Positions 11,048 to 22,573 of a stretch of DNA of 64,000 nt are shown here, one piece after another (the first letter of the stretch is position 1; each line of letters opens with the position of its first letter). The notes under the pieces are model-generated. The model did not search any database, was not told the origin of the DNA, and was given only the letters and a program-made list of their open reading frames with translations. Source of the DNA: Hexactinellida sp. DTS-2022. Lineage: Eukaryota; Porifera; Hexactinellida. The stretch lies in contig JAPNXP010000004.1 of assembly GCA_028753945.1 (NCBI GenBank), positions 930,001-994,000 of the forward strand, written 5' to 3'. Position numbers and translations under genes: made by a program.

Positions 11048-11636
11048 CAGGGGTTTACACGCCTTAATTTTTTTACTCGCCATAAGCCTTGTTTTTTTTT
11101 AATTTTAAGAAAAAATAGTATGGCGAGTATGATAAATGAAAAAAAGCGAAATATAAAAATTAAGGCGAGTAAAATTATTCATTGGGTGCCAGAAAAAAAA
11201 TTAAGGCTAGTAAATAAATTTATTAGATTCGAAAAAATTAAGGCGTGTAAAACTTAAGGAAAGTAAATTAAGGCGTGCAAATATTTAGTGAACAATTGAT
11301 GTTCGAAACAAGTGCTTTTTGAAAGTCTTAATTAATTAACCCAATTAGTGGCAAAGGTGTAATATTTTATTCAAAATTTCTATTAGGAAAAAGCTAATAA
11401 TGGTGTTTTTACAAATTGTGCAAAGATAATTTAAAAAATTGTGGCCAATCAACATTTATTCATACTTAAATGGATTAAAGGTTGTTATATGATGAGTAAA
11501 GCAATTGGGCTATGACAGAAAAAAAAGTAAGGCTAGTAAATCAATTGGAGCTCGGACGAAAAAAAAATATGGCGAGTAGATATGAATGACCAAAATTAAG
11601 GCGCCTAAATTTTTACGCTCATTTTTTAGAACCCTG
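11048..11636. mobile_element. 589-bp hAT MITE with GGCGAGTAA subrepeats
   Basis: It begins CAGGGGTTTACACGCC and ends in ...TAGAACCCTG. The exact octamer GGCTGTAC flanks it (11040-11047, 11637-11644). The body repeats AAATTAAGGCGAGTAAA-like units in both orientations. It splits the N-terminal part of the KDZ-like gene in frame. Confidence 0.82.
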
Positions 11637-11804
11637 GGCTGTACTTCCGAAAAAGAAAATACTTCAGCCATTTGTTTGAAAGATGCCTGGTATATATTTC
11701 TGGAAATCAAAATATGAAAGATAAATAAATTTGATTTAAGCATTGATAAGAATGGCTAGAGCTGATTACCATTTCTTTTCCGCTTATCTGACTGCTACTA
11801 AGTT

Positions 11805-11905
11805 AATTAAGCGCTAGCGCCTAGCAGGTTAGGCGCTAGCGCTTAGTAGGTTAGGCGCTAGCGCCTAATAGTTAGGCGCTAGCGCTTAGTCATTTTTAAT
11901 ATATG
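11805..11905. repeat. Right terminal repeat with GCGCTAGCGC array
   Basis: Inverse complement of the array at 4109-4246, ending in TAGTCATTTTTAATATATG just before the target duplication at 11906. Confidence 0.75.
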
Positions 11906-12308
11906 AAAGAAACAGGCACTAATAACAGATATAAAGTTGTTCTCCAAAGCATTCATAGCTGCTTTTTCAAAGTCAATCATTATGGACTGAGGGTCAATGC
12001 TGTTTCGATTTCAAGTAATTTACGAAATACTGTATCATAGGTCGTTCTTCTTTATTGGATAAACGCATGATATTTCCAATTCTGAGCAATTGAATATAAC
12101 TGGAAAAATTGCTTTGGGTTACTCTAAAGGTTCCATCGCAAAACCAATTATTACTCTTGCTAAGAATGGACAAAATTTCCAAAATTCTAAAATGCAAAAT
12201 CATCACCAAATCCGGAATCAAACAATAAATACAATAAATAATAATAACAATTAGTGTTACTGCACCATGGATATGAGAAAATCCCGGCTTGAATCCATGG
12301 TCCAACAA
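11906..12308 (-). pseudogene. MULE transposase, middle part (split gene A)
   Basis: The minus-strand translation gives LEILSILSKSNNWFCDGTFRV (first catalytic Asp in the CDGTF motif), then after a stop PQSIMIDFEKAAMNAL (second Asp) and ISACFF, where the KDZ-like element begins. A frame break upstream of about 12200 and the missing FLYWCH region show decay. The remainder lies at 3585-4108. Confidence 0.7.
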
Positions 12309-12318
12309 TACAAAATGA

Positions 12319-12381
12319 AATTCGAACTATTTCCTTTTTTTTTCGAACTATTTCCTATTTTGAAAAATTCGAACCATTTCC
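12319..12381. repeat. Three TTCGAACTATTTCC-like direct repeats
   Basis: ATTCGAACTATTTCC, TTCGAACTATTTCC and ATTCGAACCATTTCC occur about 20 nt apart. They may be subterminal repeats of the MULE just to the left. From here to 12900 I see no gene. Confidence 0.5.
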
Positions 12382-12914
12382 GCATTACCTCAACAAGTTT
12401 CTATACAGGCGCTTTTGTATACGTACTCGTATAATGCGTTTGACTGACTTAGCTTGGGAAATGTATTTAGGACACTTGGATGCATTGTTTCTAAGGATGT
12501 AGAAAGTATGCCCTGGTGCTTTGTTCAGAGTTAGTTGCCATTGATTTGATTTTAAAATAAGCTGTTAACATTTCGATGCGTTCTTGAGATGGTGCATGAG
12601 TGCGGTGATTTGTTAGTTGAGTGATATGAATTGGTTATATGACGATATCATTCAGTGTGTTTATTCGGGCTTTACATTTAACACGTTTTTCGCATTTAAC
12701 ACGCTTAACTATTTATGCGATTTAAATTATATAAGAACCCTTTAACCACAGCTTTTTCCTTATGTCGTTTGTTTGCTCGTAATCATTTCTATGCAAATTT
12801 GATTGGATGCAGTAGTCATGTAAAGAAGCAATTGATAGATATAGGTGTTTATCACAAGCACCAACACAGTTAAGAAAATAATAGTAAACTACATAAATAT
12901 CTAGATACTGATTC

Positions 12915-15290
12915 TTAGTTATATACTAAACTAAAGCTTAATGCTACTAGTGACAAGAGTATTTGTAAGTGTACACCACTCTCCCTTCTAAGTATATTTG
13001 GATTATTCTCAGGCTCCCAATCTACGTACCAGTTTGGGGCCTTTTTATGTCTCATAGACCTCCTAAGTTCCCTTTCACTTTGGATGGTGGTCTCGTCTAT
13101 ATCTTCGTTCGTCTCCGCGATAAGTTCTTCTGCATTGGGCTCATTGAAACTTGTAACTGTGCTGTGGTTGTCTCGGATAACTCCCCTTGGAGTGTTCCTG
13201 GGCTCGGATTTTTTACAGCGATTGATATGGATGACTCGCGTTTTCGCTGAACTCGGATCGCATAGACGTACGTTTCCGTCCCATCTTTCGACAACCTTCC
13301 AGGGGCCCTTGAAAATGGGGGATAGTGAGTCCATGCGACATTCGTCCTTGACCAGTACCCAATCCCTGGGTTTATCTTGGAAACGCTGGTACCTTGGTCG
13401 TAGTACCTTTTCATTCTCCTTTGGGCGTCTTCCGTGTTAGCTGTAACCTTCGGGTAGAGAATTGCATAATCTCGTGCTGCCTTTTCGTAGTAGGTGTCCA
13501 TATCGGTGTAACCGCCAGTTTCAATGGACGGGATAACCGTATCGATTTTCGTCCTCAGTCGCTAACCAAACATTATCTAGTTTGGTGAAAATCCCGTGCT
13601 AGCGTTTGACTGAGCGTTGTGTGTGAAAGACACTTGCTGCAGTATTTGAGGCCATGCCTTGCGATCTAATCCTTCCTCAGCGAGTAGGCATCTCATCGTC
13701 TGCTTGAACGATTGTATACACCTTTCAGCTTCCCCATCCCCTTGAGGGTGGTAGGGCGAGGAGTGTATCTTTTGTATACCCAAGGTTTCTACACGCATCC
13801 CGCGATCCCGTACGAGCAGACCTTCTACGTTTCGGCCCTGGTCCAACATAAGGGCGATTGGGTACCCGTGACGGTAGGACCATTCGCTCTCGAGGGCTGC
13901 AAGGACAGTGCTGGCCTCCTGGTCCTGCATTGCTACAGCTTCGGAATACTTTGAGAACAGGTCAATTATTATGAGTATGTATCGGTAGTTTCCTCTCGAT
14001 CACGAGAGGGTGGCGATATCGTAGGCGACTACTGTCCTTGGGAACTGGTACTGTGTTTTGATAGGAGTCAGCGATTGTCTGTGGGTCCTGGATGGTTCAT
14101 TCTCTAAACAAACGCTACATCTCTCGCATGTCCTTACGGTATCGGCGTGCATCCCTTTCCAATAGAATCTCTCTCTAAGTTATTCGTAAGTTCGGTTGAC
14201 ACCCCCATGAAAGGAGCTATGTACCAGGTCGATGACGGAACTCTGGGAGCTGTTTGGAACGACGATGCTTCTGCTTCTGTATAACAGTCCATTTCTCAGA
14301 CAAAGGCCGGCATGTTTCTTAAGTTGCCCGTTCCTCACACTCCCTGATGTACGAAGTTGCTCTATAGCGTTCGCTGCTAACTGCATCGCGTGCTTGCTCT
14401 CGTTGAATATTCTCTGTTAATGAACTGAACTCTGAACGATTTACACTAGTCGCTGAATCTGCTTCGAGTGCGCAATACACATACCTCTCATCTTCATCGT
14501 TGACGAAAGGGTCATACTCGGGTGCGCTTCTGCTCAATCTGTCGGAAGCAAGATTATCTGAACCCATTCTATATTGGATGAGGTAATTGATGGGCTCGAA
14601 TTCTAGGATCCATCTTGCAAACTTGCCTTTTGGATCTCTCTGTTTTCGCATCCATTCGAGCGGATTATGATCCGACCAGATAACCACTTGATTAGCGGCT
14701 TGTAGGTACTTGCGCCACCGTTGTGTCGCTGCAACGATTTCCCAAGCCTCCTTCTCGCCTGTGTTATAATTCTGCTGTGCTGGGTTCAACGTCGATGAGG
14801 AAAATGAAATGGGTCTCATCTTCCCATGATTATCCTTCTGTGCAAGAACGGCGCCGATTGCGTAATCAGACGCGTCCACCTCGAGATGGTAAGGCTCGTA
14901 CCAATTTGGATAAGCGAGGGTCACAGGATTTTCTGAGAACGTTTTACATAGGGTCGTGAAACTTTGTTCGCATAGTCTGTCCCAGCACCATTTAACCCCT
15001 TTAATCGTAAGTTTGTACAGTGGAGTAGCTATCTCCGACATTCTAGGAATGAAATCGCGGTAATAATCTACCAAACCGAGAAATGATCTCAACTCTTTTG
15101 GGTTAGTCGGGCGCGATTGCTCCTTCACCTTGGCTACCAAGAGGGGAGTGGTTAGTGACCAGCTTTGTTAATTAGGTGACCTAAGAACTCTGTCTGCTCA
15201 AAGGCAAATCGACATTTATCACATCTGAGCTGAAACCCAGTTGATCTATAATTATCATTCGAACACTTCCTGTAAGTGCTGCATGTGCTC
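12915..15290 (-). pseudogene. Ty3/gypsy pol fragment (RT end, RNase H, integrase)
   Basis: In minus-strand order: the RT C-terminus (FLGHLI near 15180), RNase H (15140-14319; YYRDFIPRMSEIATPLY, LEVDASDYAIGAVLAQ, WSDHNPLEWM), the integrase zinc region (14386-14180), the integrase core (13930-13577; SSPYHPQGDGEAER) and a C-terminal tail (13501-12915; GPWKVVERWDGNVRL). At least four frame breaks separate these pieces. Gag, protease and the RT catalytic core are missing. No LTRs were found. It is a dead, truncated copy, clearly different from the two gypsy elements further right. Confidence 0.85.
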
Positions 15291-15700
15291 TTGGAAGGAA
15301 TGTGAGTACGTAAGCGTGTCGTAGATATAAGGCTCGCTGTGTGCGGTATCCCTCATAATCAGGGATGGAAACAGCCAAGCTGTTAACAGCGCTGTTAATA
15401 ATCAAAGGTGGTTCAACAAATCTCAATAGATCAGTATTAGTCAAAAATTCATAACTAACATATTTTCCGAATTTACGCATCCATACTAAATAATCATTCT
15501 GGCTCTTTCATAATCTATACTTATAACATATACTATATGTATTATCAATAAATTTAATCAAATAAATTACTATAATTTGTGCACTCTTCGATTTGTCCTC
15601 TTAAGTAGCGGATCTAGAAGTGTGCAGGCACCCACCCTAAGCCCCTCTGTCTGTCTTTTCACAAGAACTTGTAGATAGTAGGTTCGGTTTTGTGTACAAC

Positions 15701-17260
15701 CATGGCCTACTATATATACGGCTACACATGGTGCCGAATCCTATCAAAAAATAAGAGTCCAGTTTTGTAAATCTCATAAACGAAAAAGTTAGAATCTAAT
15801 GTATGCGAATACAACTTTCTGGGGTTAAAAATCCAGATCCTATTGGAAAAGCTATTGTTCATAATGATAATAAGCTAGGATTTTTGCGTGGTTTCGCTGA
15901 TTGGCTAGAACAATGGAGAGAATCCAAAAGACTGGTCTCACCAACCAAACCTTTGATGCCTTAATAACAACCAGTCGAGGAATCACAAATTTATGTGATG
16001 ATCTCTTTGCTGATGGCTATGAGTATGTAATGACGGGAAGATTTCAAAAAGATCCATTAGAGAGACGATTCTCTCACATAGGCGTTAAATGTTCTCTGGC
16101 TGCCGCCCCCCCCCCCCCCCCCGATTTTCAGAAAAATTGGAAAGTTCGACGCCTATGTTCTCTCAATATAGGCAAATGAATGGTGGTCGATTTCTTGTTA
16201 GCCTGAAAGAAGTATGAGATCTGAGTCAATAATTAAAGTGAAAACAATCCTCCAAAATTGTTTGGAGCCAGTGGAATACTCAACTTCTAGCTCTTCAGAA
16301 TCTAGTAAGCTTATTGAAGAATTTATCGCAGAATTTGTCCAAAGTGAAGAATTTGACAACTTAATCCTCTCTGACGATTGCCAAGAAGTTGTTGTTTATA
16401 TTTATGGGTATATCACACACTCTTTGATATCCACACTTATATGTAAATTTTGTTTGTAGTTTTACATAATCTCCTAGAAACCAGTCCTTATGTTGATAGT
16501 CTTAACAGAGGGGGCTTACCTTGCCGCCACAATCCCTAAACATCTATGTCCAGAAAGCTATTTGTGTTATTGAATGTAGTATCTTGAGTCAAAGATACTA
16601 CATTCTGAGCTACCGACGGAAATTCTAACTGCTAGCATATTGGGCTATTTATCAGTTGATTGGGAGTCACCTTTTCATGTGAAAACCACATACAAAACAT
16701 TCGAAAACTGATCAATTCCAAAGTCTGCAACATCTACTTCTCGAATCTTGCGAAGACGATAACTGAGACTAAGCGCAAGGGCAAGTAGAGACTTTCAAAT
16801 TGCGTCAACGTAACAAATTGTGATCTCAGTTGTCTAATCATTTATAGATATTTTCATGACTAATCTAACTACAAATATTCCGATATTATATTTAAATATT
16901 CATATCATCGTTATTTCTCTTTGCAAAAGCAAAAAAAATATGCAATTGTATCTAAAAGGTCTCGAATATTCAATAGTAGATCCACAAGAAGAGAATTTCC
17001 TGATCACATGAAATTGTTTATGATAAACAGCAATTATGTAAAATGCTGACTCATGATTAAAATGCGCCTAAATCAAATGAGTGATGGCCTTTTGAACTTT
17101 TTAAGTAGTCTTAATTGATTCCTTGTGTTTTTTTAACTCCAGAAAGTTGTATTCGCATACATTAGATGCTAACCTTTTCGTTTATGAGATTTACAAAACT
17201 GGACTCTTATTTTTTGATAGGATTCGGCAGCATGTGTAGCCGTACATATAGTAGGCCATG
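15701..17260 (+). mobile_element. Internally deleted P element
   Basis: Inverted ends of about 130 bp begin CATGGCCTACTATAT and run to about 15831 and from about 17130. GTACAAC directly repeats on both sides (15694-15700, 17261-17267), close to the 8-bp duplication of P elements. Between the ends lies only the C-terminal part of a THAP9/P-type transposase. A run of about 16 C at 16106-16122 interrupts it. Confidence 0.8.
15815..16459 (+). pseudogene. P-element (THAP9-like) transposase, C-terminal fragment
   Basis: The translation shows the typical P-family C-terminal succession: FLRGFADWLEQWRES, then GLTNQTFDALITTSRGI, LFADGYEYVMTGRFQKDPLERRFS, the short MNGGRFLVSLKEV piece after the poly-C run, and QEVVVYIYGYITHSL. 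Frame changes occur near 15900 and at the poly-C tract. The N-terminal THAP finger and most of the RNase H-like core are absent, so it cannot act alone. Confidence 0.75.
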
Positions 17261-17409
17261 GTACAACAAACAGAATGATGATCACAACTGGACATTATAA
17301 GTACATGAAAAGTATGAACTCTAAGTTCTCTAACTCGTTACGCTGGCAAAAATAACTTGGACCATATCTGGAGTTGTAATATAGGTAAACTATGATATTA
17401 CGAGTTATT

Positions 17410-17645
17410 AAACTAATTAGTGATAGCCAATATGTCAATATCTTCCTTACATATGACTTCCCATTCGACAATAATGCATTTCTCTAACTGAAGTCGAGAA
17501 TTTGAGATTATTACCATATATGGAAAAGGTGTGAAAACCGCAAAACTCACATTCCACAAATATTTGAGATAATGCAATATGACCAATGGACTCCCAAAAT
17601 ATGACTTCCTTTACGATAATAATACATTTCCTGTGTCTAGCATTA
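17410..17645. repeat. Inverted repeat arm, partner at 21540-21770
   Basis: About 230 bases match the inverse of 21540-21770, including CTAACTGAAGTCGAGAATTT and CAAATATTTGAGATAA. The two arms bracket about 4 kb with a hAT relic. Identity is imperfect, so the structure is not young. Confidence 0.7.
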
Positions 17646-18427
17646 GCGGAATACGAGATATCAATAAGTACACAATGGATCCAAGTTCCAGGACCCGAGC
17701 TGGCAGCCTACAGTCCTTTATTAAAGTAGTCTATGAGTTTGATATATTATTAATATTTGTTCGTTTGAAATTTGTATAAATGGTATTAGGAAGTTGTAAA
17801 ATCCAGAAATATATTAAAAACGAATAATAAGAAAGTTAGTAAATTTGAGGGAGTAAGGCTGTGAAGCGGTCGTATTGTGTCGCGAAGTCACCGAAACTGA
17901 AGGTCTCGTACAATAAAACACAATTATTCTTTACGAGTCGTTCGGTCTCGGTCGTTTTGCGGCGAATCTGTTCTACGCACCTAAAATTATAGGCCACTAT
18001 GCAGCCTTACTCCTCACTCTTTCTACCATGGGAAATGGTAGAAATGGATGTTACACGTATATACATCCCTTTTCCCATTTGCCATAGTTGTAACTTGTTT
18101 ACCTATAATACCCGTTGAAAGCTAACTTCTAGATTAATTTTGAATTTCATCAATTTGTTTACCTATCTTGTGTAAACAACAACAATAATTATCCATATTA
18201 TGAATTTGTAAATGCGAAATTCGTAATCAGCATACTCGTTTACCTATTATAACATTTGGAAGTTAGTTTGTATCTCATTTATAAATTCGGTTTATATTAC
18301 CCATCACTTTAATACAATCCGGACAAACAAACCATAGACTATTTTAATAAAGGACTGTAGGTTGCCAGCTCGGGTCCTAGAACTTGGGTCCATTGTCTAC
18401 TTATTGATTCTCGTAATTCGATGCTAG
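17637..18427. mobile_element. Inverted-repeat element carrying family Y copy 2
   Basis: About 90-bp inverted termini: CTAGCATTAGCGGAATACGA at 17637 and its inverse ending at 18427, each continuing through GGACCCGAGCTGGCA to CTTTATTAAA. Between them lies a family Y copy (about 17850-18345). The other Y copies lack these termini, so Y may have inserted into this element or been captured by it. Confidence 0.6.
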
Positions 18428-18429
18428 AC

Positions 18430-20300
18430 CAGGCCTTTCCAAATAGCGGCCCGCGCGCCATTTGTGGCGCGAAAGCAATTTATTAAAAGTTCAATTATCC
18501 ATTAAATAGAAAGTATAATTTATTGGAGTTATAAGTCATCATCACAAAATACCTAATCCACCGACAAATTTATGTAAGAGAATCTAATCCTTAATATTTT
18601 ATTACATTAAATTAGAGTCAAGTAGATTGTTGTTTCAATGGCCCAAGCTCACCCATTACCAAGAAAATCAAAGTGCAAGATAGTCGTCAATTTAATGAAG
18701 ACTGGAAGTTACAATATTTTCACATTTTCCCCAGGGGTAAATGCAATTCCACTCTGTTTGATATGCTACAAAACAATAGCCTGTATTAGAAAGCATGACC
18801 TTCAGAGACACTACTTGACTAATCACAAGAAAATTGAGCAAGAGTATCGATAGGAAGCGAAGAACGAGAACACAAGTTATCTTCACTCCTTCAGACATAT
18901 ACAAATTCTTCCAAAATTATGATAGCACTCAACGACACATACCATTTGTGAGCTCTGAAATGGTGAAAGAGTGTATGATAGAAACTGAAAAGTTGTTGTG
19001 CCCGGACAGTGTGGAGAAATTCCTCTCTCAAATAATACTAAGAATAAACCTATCTCTACATTGAAAACCACGAATTTTATTTCGCTCGCCATTGACGAAT
19101 CGACTGATATAACGGATGTTTCCCAATAATCCATTTTTGTACGATTTTTTGACGAAGAGGTGTGTATATTTAGAGAGGAGCTGTTGGCACAACTACCCTT
19201 GCATATATCAACACAAGGAAAATACATTCACAATTCCATAGTTCATTTTTTTGACACAAATGAAATTCCCATCAATAATTTAAGTTCCTTGGTGACAGAG
19301 GGAACTCCTGCAATGGTCGGTAAAGAAATTTGTACAGCGGCCCTTTTAAAACGACTCTGCCCTGGATTAATAACATTTCACTGTATCATTCATAATTCTG
19401 TCTTATGCAGTAAATTAAAAGTAGAATTTATGGAGCTAGTGAACAATTCAATCCACTTTTGTCAACTTTCTGAGGGCAAAATCACCGAAGCAACACAGAC
19501 AACTAAAAGTGTTTCTTGAAGAACATGAATCTGCTTATCATGATATTCCAATGGCTGAGTAAAGGCAAAGTTTTGAGCCGAATTAGGGAACTCCGAGAAG
19601 ATATATATGTTTGTTTCTGGAGCAGTTGGGGAACATCCAAGCAATAAATATATCTACAAAAGATGACCACGACCGCCTTTCTTGAAGTTGTGGATATGTT
19701 TGACCAATTAGACAAATTAATCTTCAACTGCAAGGTAAATTAGCATCACTTGTTGATTTGAGGAAATATGTGAAAGCATTTAATGTGAAGCTAGATATAT
19801 TTTAGGATGATATTGCTAATGAAATGCTGTATTTTCAATCATTAAAGAAGTATTCGCCTGATGCTGATGTATCAACATTCATTGAGTTCATTAATGGGTT
19901 GCGCAAGGAATTCGAATAACGTTTTAAAAATTTTATATTCTGTAATGACCTCCTGATAATGGTAAAATCCATTCGTTGTAGAAGTCAACGGTAAATGGTT
20001 GGAACAAGCGATATTCCTTTATCCACATTTGTCAAAGGCAAATCTACAAATTCAATTGATAGATCTCCAGTCTGACGATGAGTTGGGATTGATATATGCA
20101 AATTCAGTAAAGGAATCAATTAAGAAAATTTGGATCTCGTTAAATTTTGCCTCATATTTAGAGCTGAGAACGCTAAGCATAAAGTTTCTTGGTATGTTCG
20201 AATTTTCCAACATGAATTTCATAAAAAGCAAATGTAGAAATAGTTTATCAATCTCACACTTGGAAGATATTCAAAGGATATGCACTACGTACTAGATATG
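18430..20300 (+). pseudogene. hAT-like transposase relic (GTF2IRD2/EPM2AIP1-type)
   Basis: It begins at a CAGGCCTTTCCAAA end typical of hAT elements. Plus-strand pieces in successive frames: a BED-like finger (18638-18853; CLICYKTIACIRKHDLQRHY), then LAIDESTDITDVSQ near 19090 (first DDE Asp), SSLVTEGTPAMVGKE and LITFHCIIHNSVLCSKL (19160-19519), and a C-terminal region to 20295 including LWISLNFASYLELRTLSIKFL-like sequence. Several stops and frame breaks make it inactive. From 20300 to 22280 there is no credible gene. Confidence 0.65.
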
Positions 20301-20504
20301 TTCCGAACTTAAAGACTTGAAGTGTCACATAAAGTCATTGATACAAACTAATTAGCTTTTATTGTTAATATATGTTTATTTCTATAATCTAGAATTCTAG
20401 ACTCTACAATTTAGATAACCGTCTCATTCTTACTTTGTTAAGAAACCTGCCGGATTGTATTTTCATTATAAGTCAAAATTCATAATTTAAGAGAAGTTCA
20501 AGGC

Positions 20505-20720
20505 AGGGGCGTAGGAACGATTACCGCAAGGGTGGGGCATGGCCAGAGTGGGGGGGGCAACAAAAAACATTCCAATCTGCCCAAAACTGTTCGTATGTTC
20601 ATGACTATAAATACAGGGCGTAAACTTGGGGGTACAGGGGGTGCATGGCACCCCCGGCGGAAAATCATGGGGGTGCCAGGCCTGTCTGGCACTCCCATGA
20701 TTTTCTGTTGCCTAGCCAAT
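20505..20720. repeat. Decayed hAT-type end (CAGGGGCGTAGGAACG)
   Basis: The string CAGGGGCGTAGGAACG at about 20505 and the G-rich GGGGGTGCCAGG palindrome around 20640-20705 resemble the ends of the hAT element at 5917-6657. No target duplication was found. Confidence 0.4.
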
Positions 20721-20753
20721 AGGAAATGCTTGGTAGTGCCGCTTGTGCTAAGG

Positions 20754-20895
20754 TGTATAATACCTTATTATAGAAGATTAACCGGAAAAAAATTTACCCG
20801 ATTTGGTTCAAACCATTTTCAAATACATGAGAGTAACACGATTGAGGGAATAACATTTTTTAATCCATTAAATCAATGCGAATAAATTTTTAAAT
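20754..20895. mobile_element. Decayed partial copy of the Tc1-like MITE
   Basis: ATACCTTATTATAGAAGATTAACC and CATTTTCAAATACATGA match the left part of the MITE at 23304-23671 with substitutions. The right end is missing. Confidence 0.55.
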
Positions 20896-21539
20896 ATTCA
20901 AGTTAATGTCATCTAAATTAACGCTGTAATACATTGGTTCTATCCACTACCAAATGTCTCTATTTGGTGTAAGTGGGTTTGTGCCATGTTGGTACCCCTC
21001 GACCAACCTCGAAGTTTACCCCCTGTATAGATACGTCTTCCATTGATGGATAAGATGAGTACTTGCATGAGTTTTTTAGGGCCGTTTCGAATATATCGAA
21101 TATTCGTTCGAAATGATAGTACGAATATTCGTTCGTTTCCAAACGAATATTAGTTTGGGCGAAAATTAGAATGAAACGGATATTCGTTTACTTCTTTTGG
21201 ACAACAACATGACTTTTGTTTAGTTTGGAGAGATTGTAAATAATAATTCCTACCTAAACTAGCTGATAATTATTAACTTGTGTCTTATACACTTTGTAAT
21301 TATTAATATTTTCTCATAGTTTTTCGATGTTTGACACACACGGGTTATTGTTGTATATAATAGTAGTAAACCTCATACCCCCTAGCCTACCGCTTCCCTC
21401 CTGCCCCGTATTGGGGGGGCAGCAGAGGGGGGAAATTGTCCCCCTCTGCCCCCCCCTTCATCCGCCCCTGGTTCAAGGAAGTGGCGCTTCGAACATTCCC
21501 ATTAAAGATATATGGCGCTCCATCCAAACTAATTGGGAA

Positions 21540-21770
21540 GCCCTGTGCTAGACAGAGGAAATGTATTATTATCGTATAGGAAGTCATATTTTGGGAATCC
21601 ATTGGTCGTATTTCCTTATCTCAAATATTTGTGCAATGTGAGTTTGGAGGTTTTTCATACCTTTTCCATATATGGTAAATATCTCAAATTCTCGACTTCA
21701 GTTAGAGTTATACATAAAAAATGTATAATTGTCGAATAGTCATATGTAAGGAGTCTTTTAATCGATATTG
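21540..21770. repeat. Inverted repeat arm, partner at 17410-17645
   Basis: Inverse complement of the left arm. It adjoins a CAGGGGCGGATGAAGG-type hAT end (inverse strand near 21474). No gene function is apparent here. Confidence 0.65.
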
Positions 21771-22573
21771 GTTAGCCACCCACCTCCGAGCAAGAAGAGC
21801 ATCCACAAATGAAAAGAATTTCATATATACCGTCGACATCTATTTTTGGGTTCAGGAAGTTTTTCCAGGAGATTGATGGCCATGTGGACAGAACATGTGG
21901 TGATTAATGGGGCAATCTCAATCCTTCTTTGTCAAGTTCTTGCAAGAAGACTTCTTCTCCTTCTCCATGTTCTCCATGTTCTCCGTATTAATATGCTATC
22001 AATCCTGCAAAGAAGACTACTTTAAGTTTTAGAGCGTCAGTAAATCAAGGAGTAGCTGTGTGCCTTCGAAACGGGTCTCCTGCATCAGATCTACATCTTG
22101 TAATAACATATGTGCAGTACAATATGAGCATTTCCACTCCTTACAACCTTTTGATATGACATTATATTTCAGCATCTGATGCAAACGCTGTATCTTGCCT
22201 GCGAGTTTATATCTGCAATAGATTCTGCATCAATGTAAAGTGACCACCGTGTCGCTGCCTGGCTTGTCCGAAAGACTTTTCTAGAGGATCCTGAGAGAAA
22301 ACTGCAGGAAGGACAAACTCGAAGTGGTGATACGTGGCTTGATGGCAAACAACTTCAGTACAAAGGGCCGAGGAGGTTTTTGTTGAAAAAACGTTGTTCT
22401 GGTTTGAAGGATTGAAATAAAACCTGCAGTTCGTTGTTCTGAAAGCTGCGGGACATCAAATCCCGATATAATCACTCCCCTGGAAGGATAATTGCTCTTG
22501 AATTTCTTAACATCCTGTATGTTGCTACAGTGATACAGAGGAGTTCTCCAACTAACAATTTTATCCAATTCAT

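Larger units (their letters stand above)
5857..11743 (-). pseudogene. KDZ-like transposase gene, interrupted
   Basis: Minus-strand pieces form one gene: 11743-11637, then 11047-10721, 10648-10079, about 9460-8731, 6702-6658 and 5916-5857 (stop). The reading frame continues exactly across each target duplication: GTACAGCC at the MITE 11048-11636, AGTTAAAC at the MULE 6703-8722, and TGCTCWTC at the hAT 5917-6657. Features are paired-Cys motifs (CTSCERSC in the 10.4-kb piece; CPVCKDTP near 9320), then IIILDGIAMG, a candidate first catalytic Asp. A stop follows the last motif, so an intron or decay is present. The family call rests on these motifs, the 8-bp duplication and the ULP1 partner; I could not run a search. 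Confidence 0.5.
4109..11905. mobile_element. KDZ/Zisupton-like DNA transposon with nested insertions
   Basis: Both ends carry inverted repeats starting around ATTAAAAATGACTA and continuing into arrays of AGGCGCTAGCGCCTAACCT (left 4109 to about 4246, right about 11805-11905). An exact 8-bp duplication (AAAGAAAC) flanks it. It holds two convergent genes: an NRF1-like/ULP1 gene on plus and a Cys-rich transposase-like gene on minus. Zisupton-class elements are known for 8-bp duplications and associated ULP1-type peptidases, which supports the class call. Later insertions are 5917-6657 (hAT), 6703-8722 (MULE), 9467-9629 (hAT MITE) and 11048-11636 (hAT MITE). Without these the element would be about 4.3 kb. 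Confidence 0.65.

Noticed and set aside
13084..13440. Plus-strand ORF of 118 codons
   Set aside because: It lies antisense to the gypsy integrase tail, which has clear motifs; it is a shadow of that coding sequence.
22281..22568. Minus-strand ORF of 95 codons next to the FLYWCH-MULE
   Set aside because: Not recognisable as the missing transposase region and without other support; it may come from an unrelated decayed repeat.
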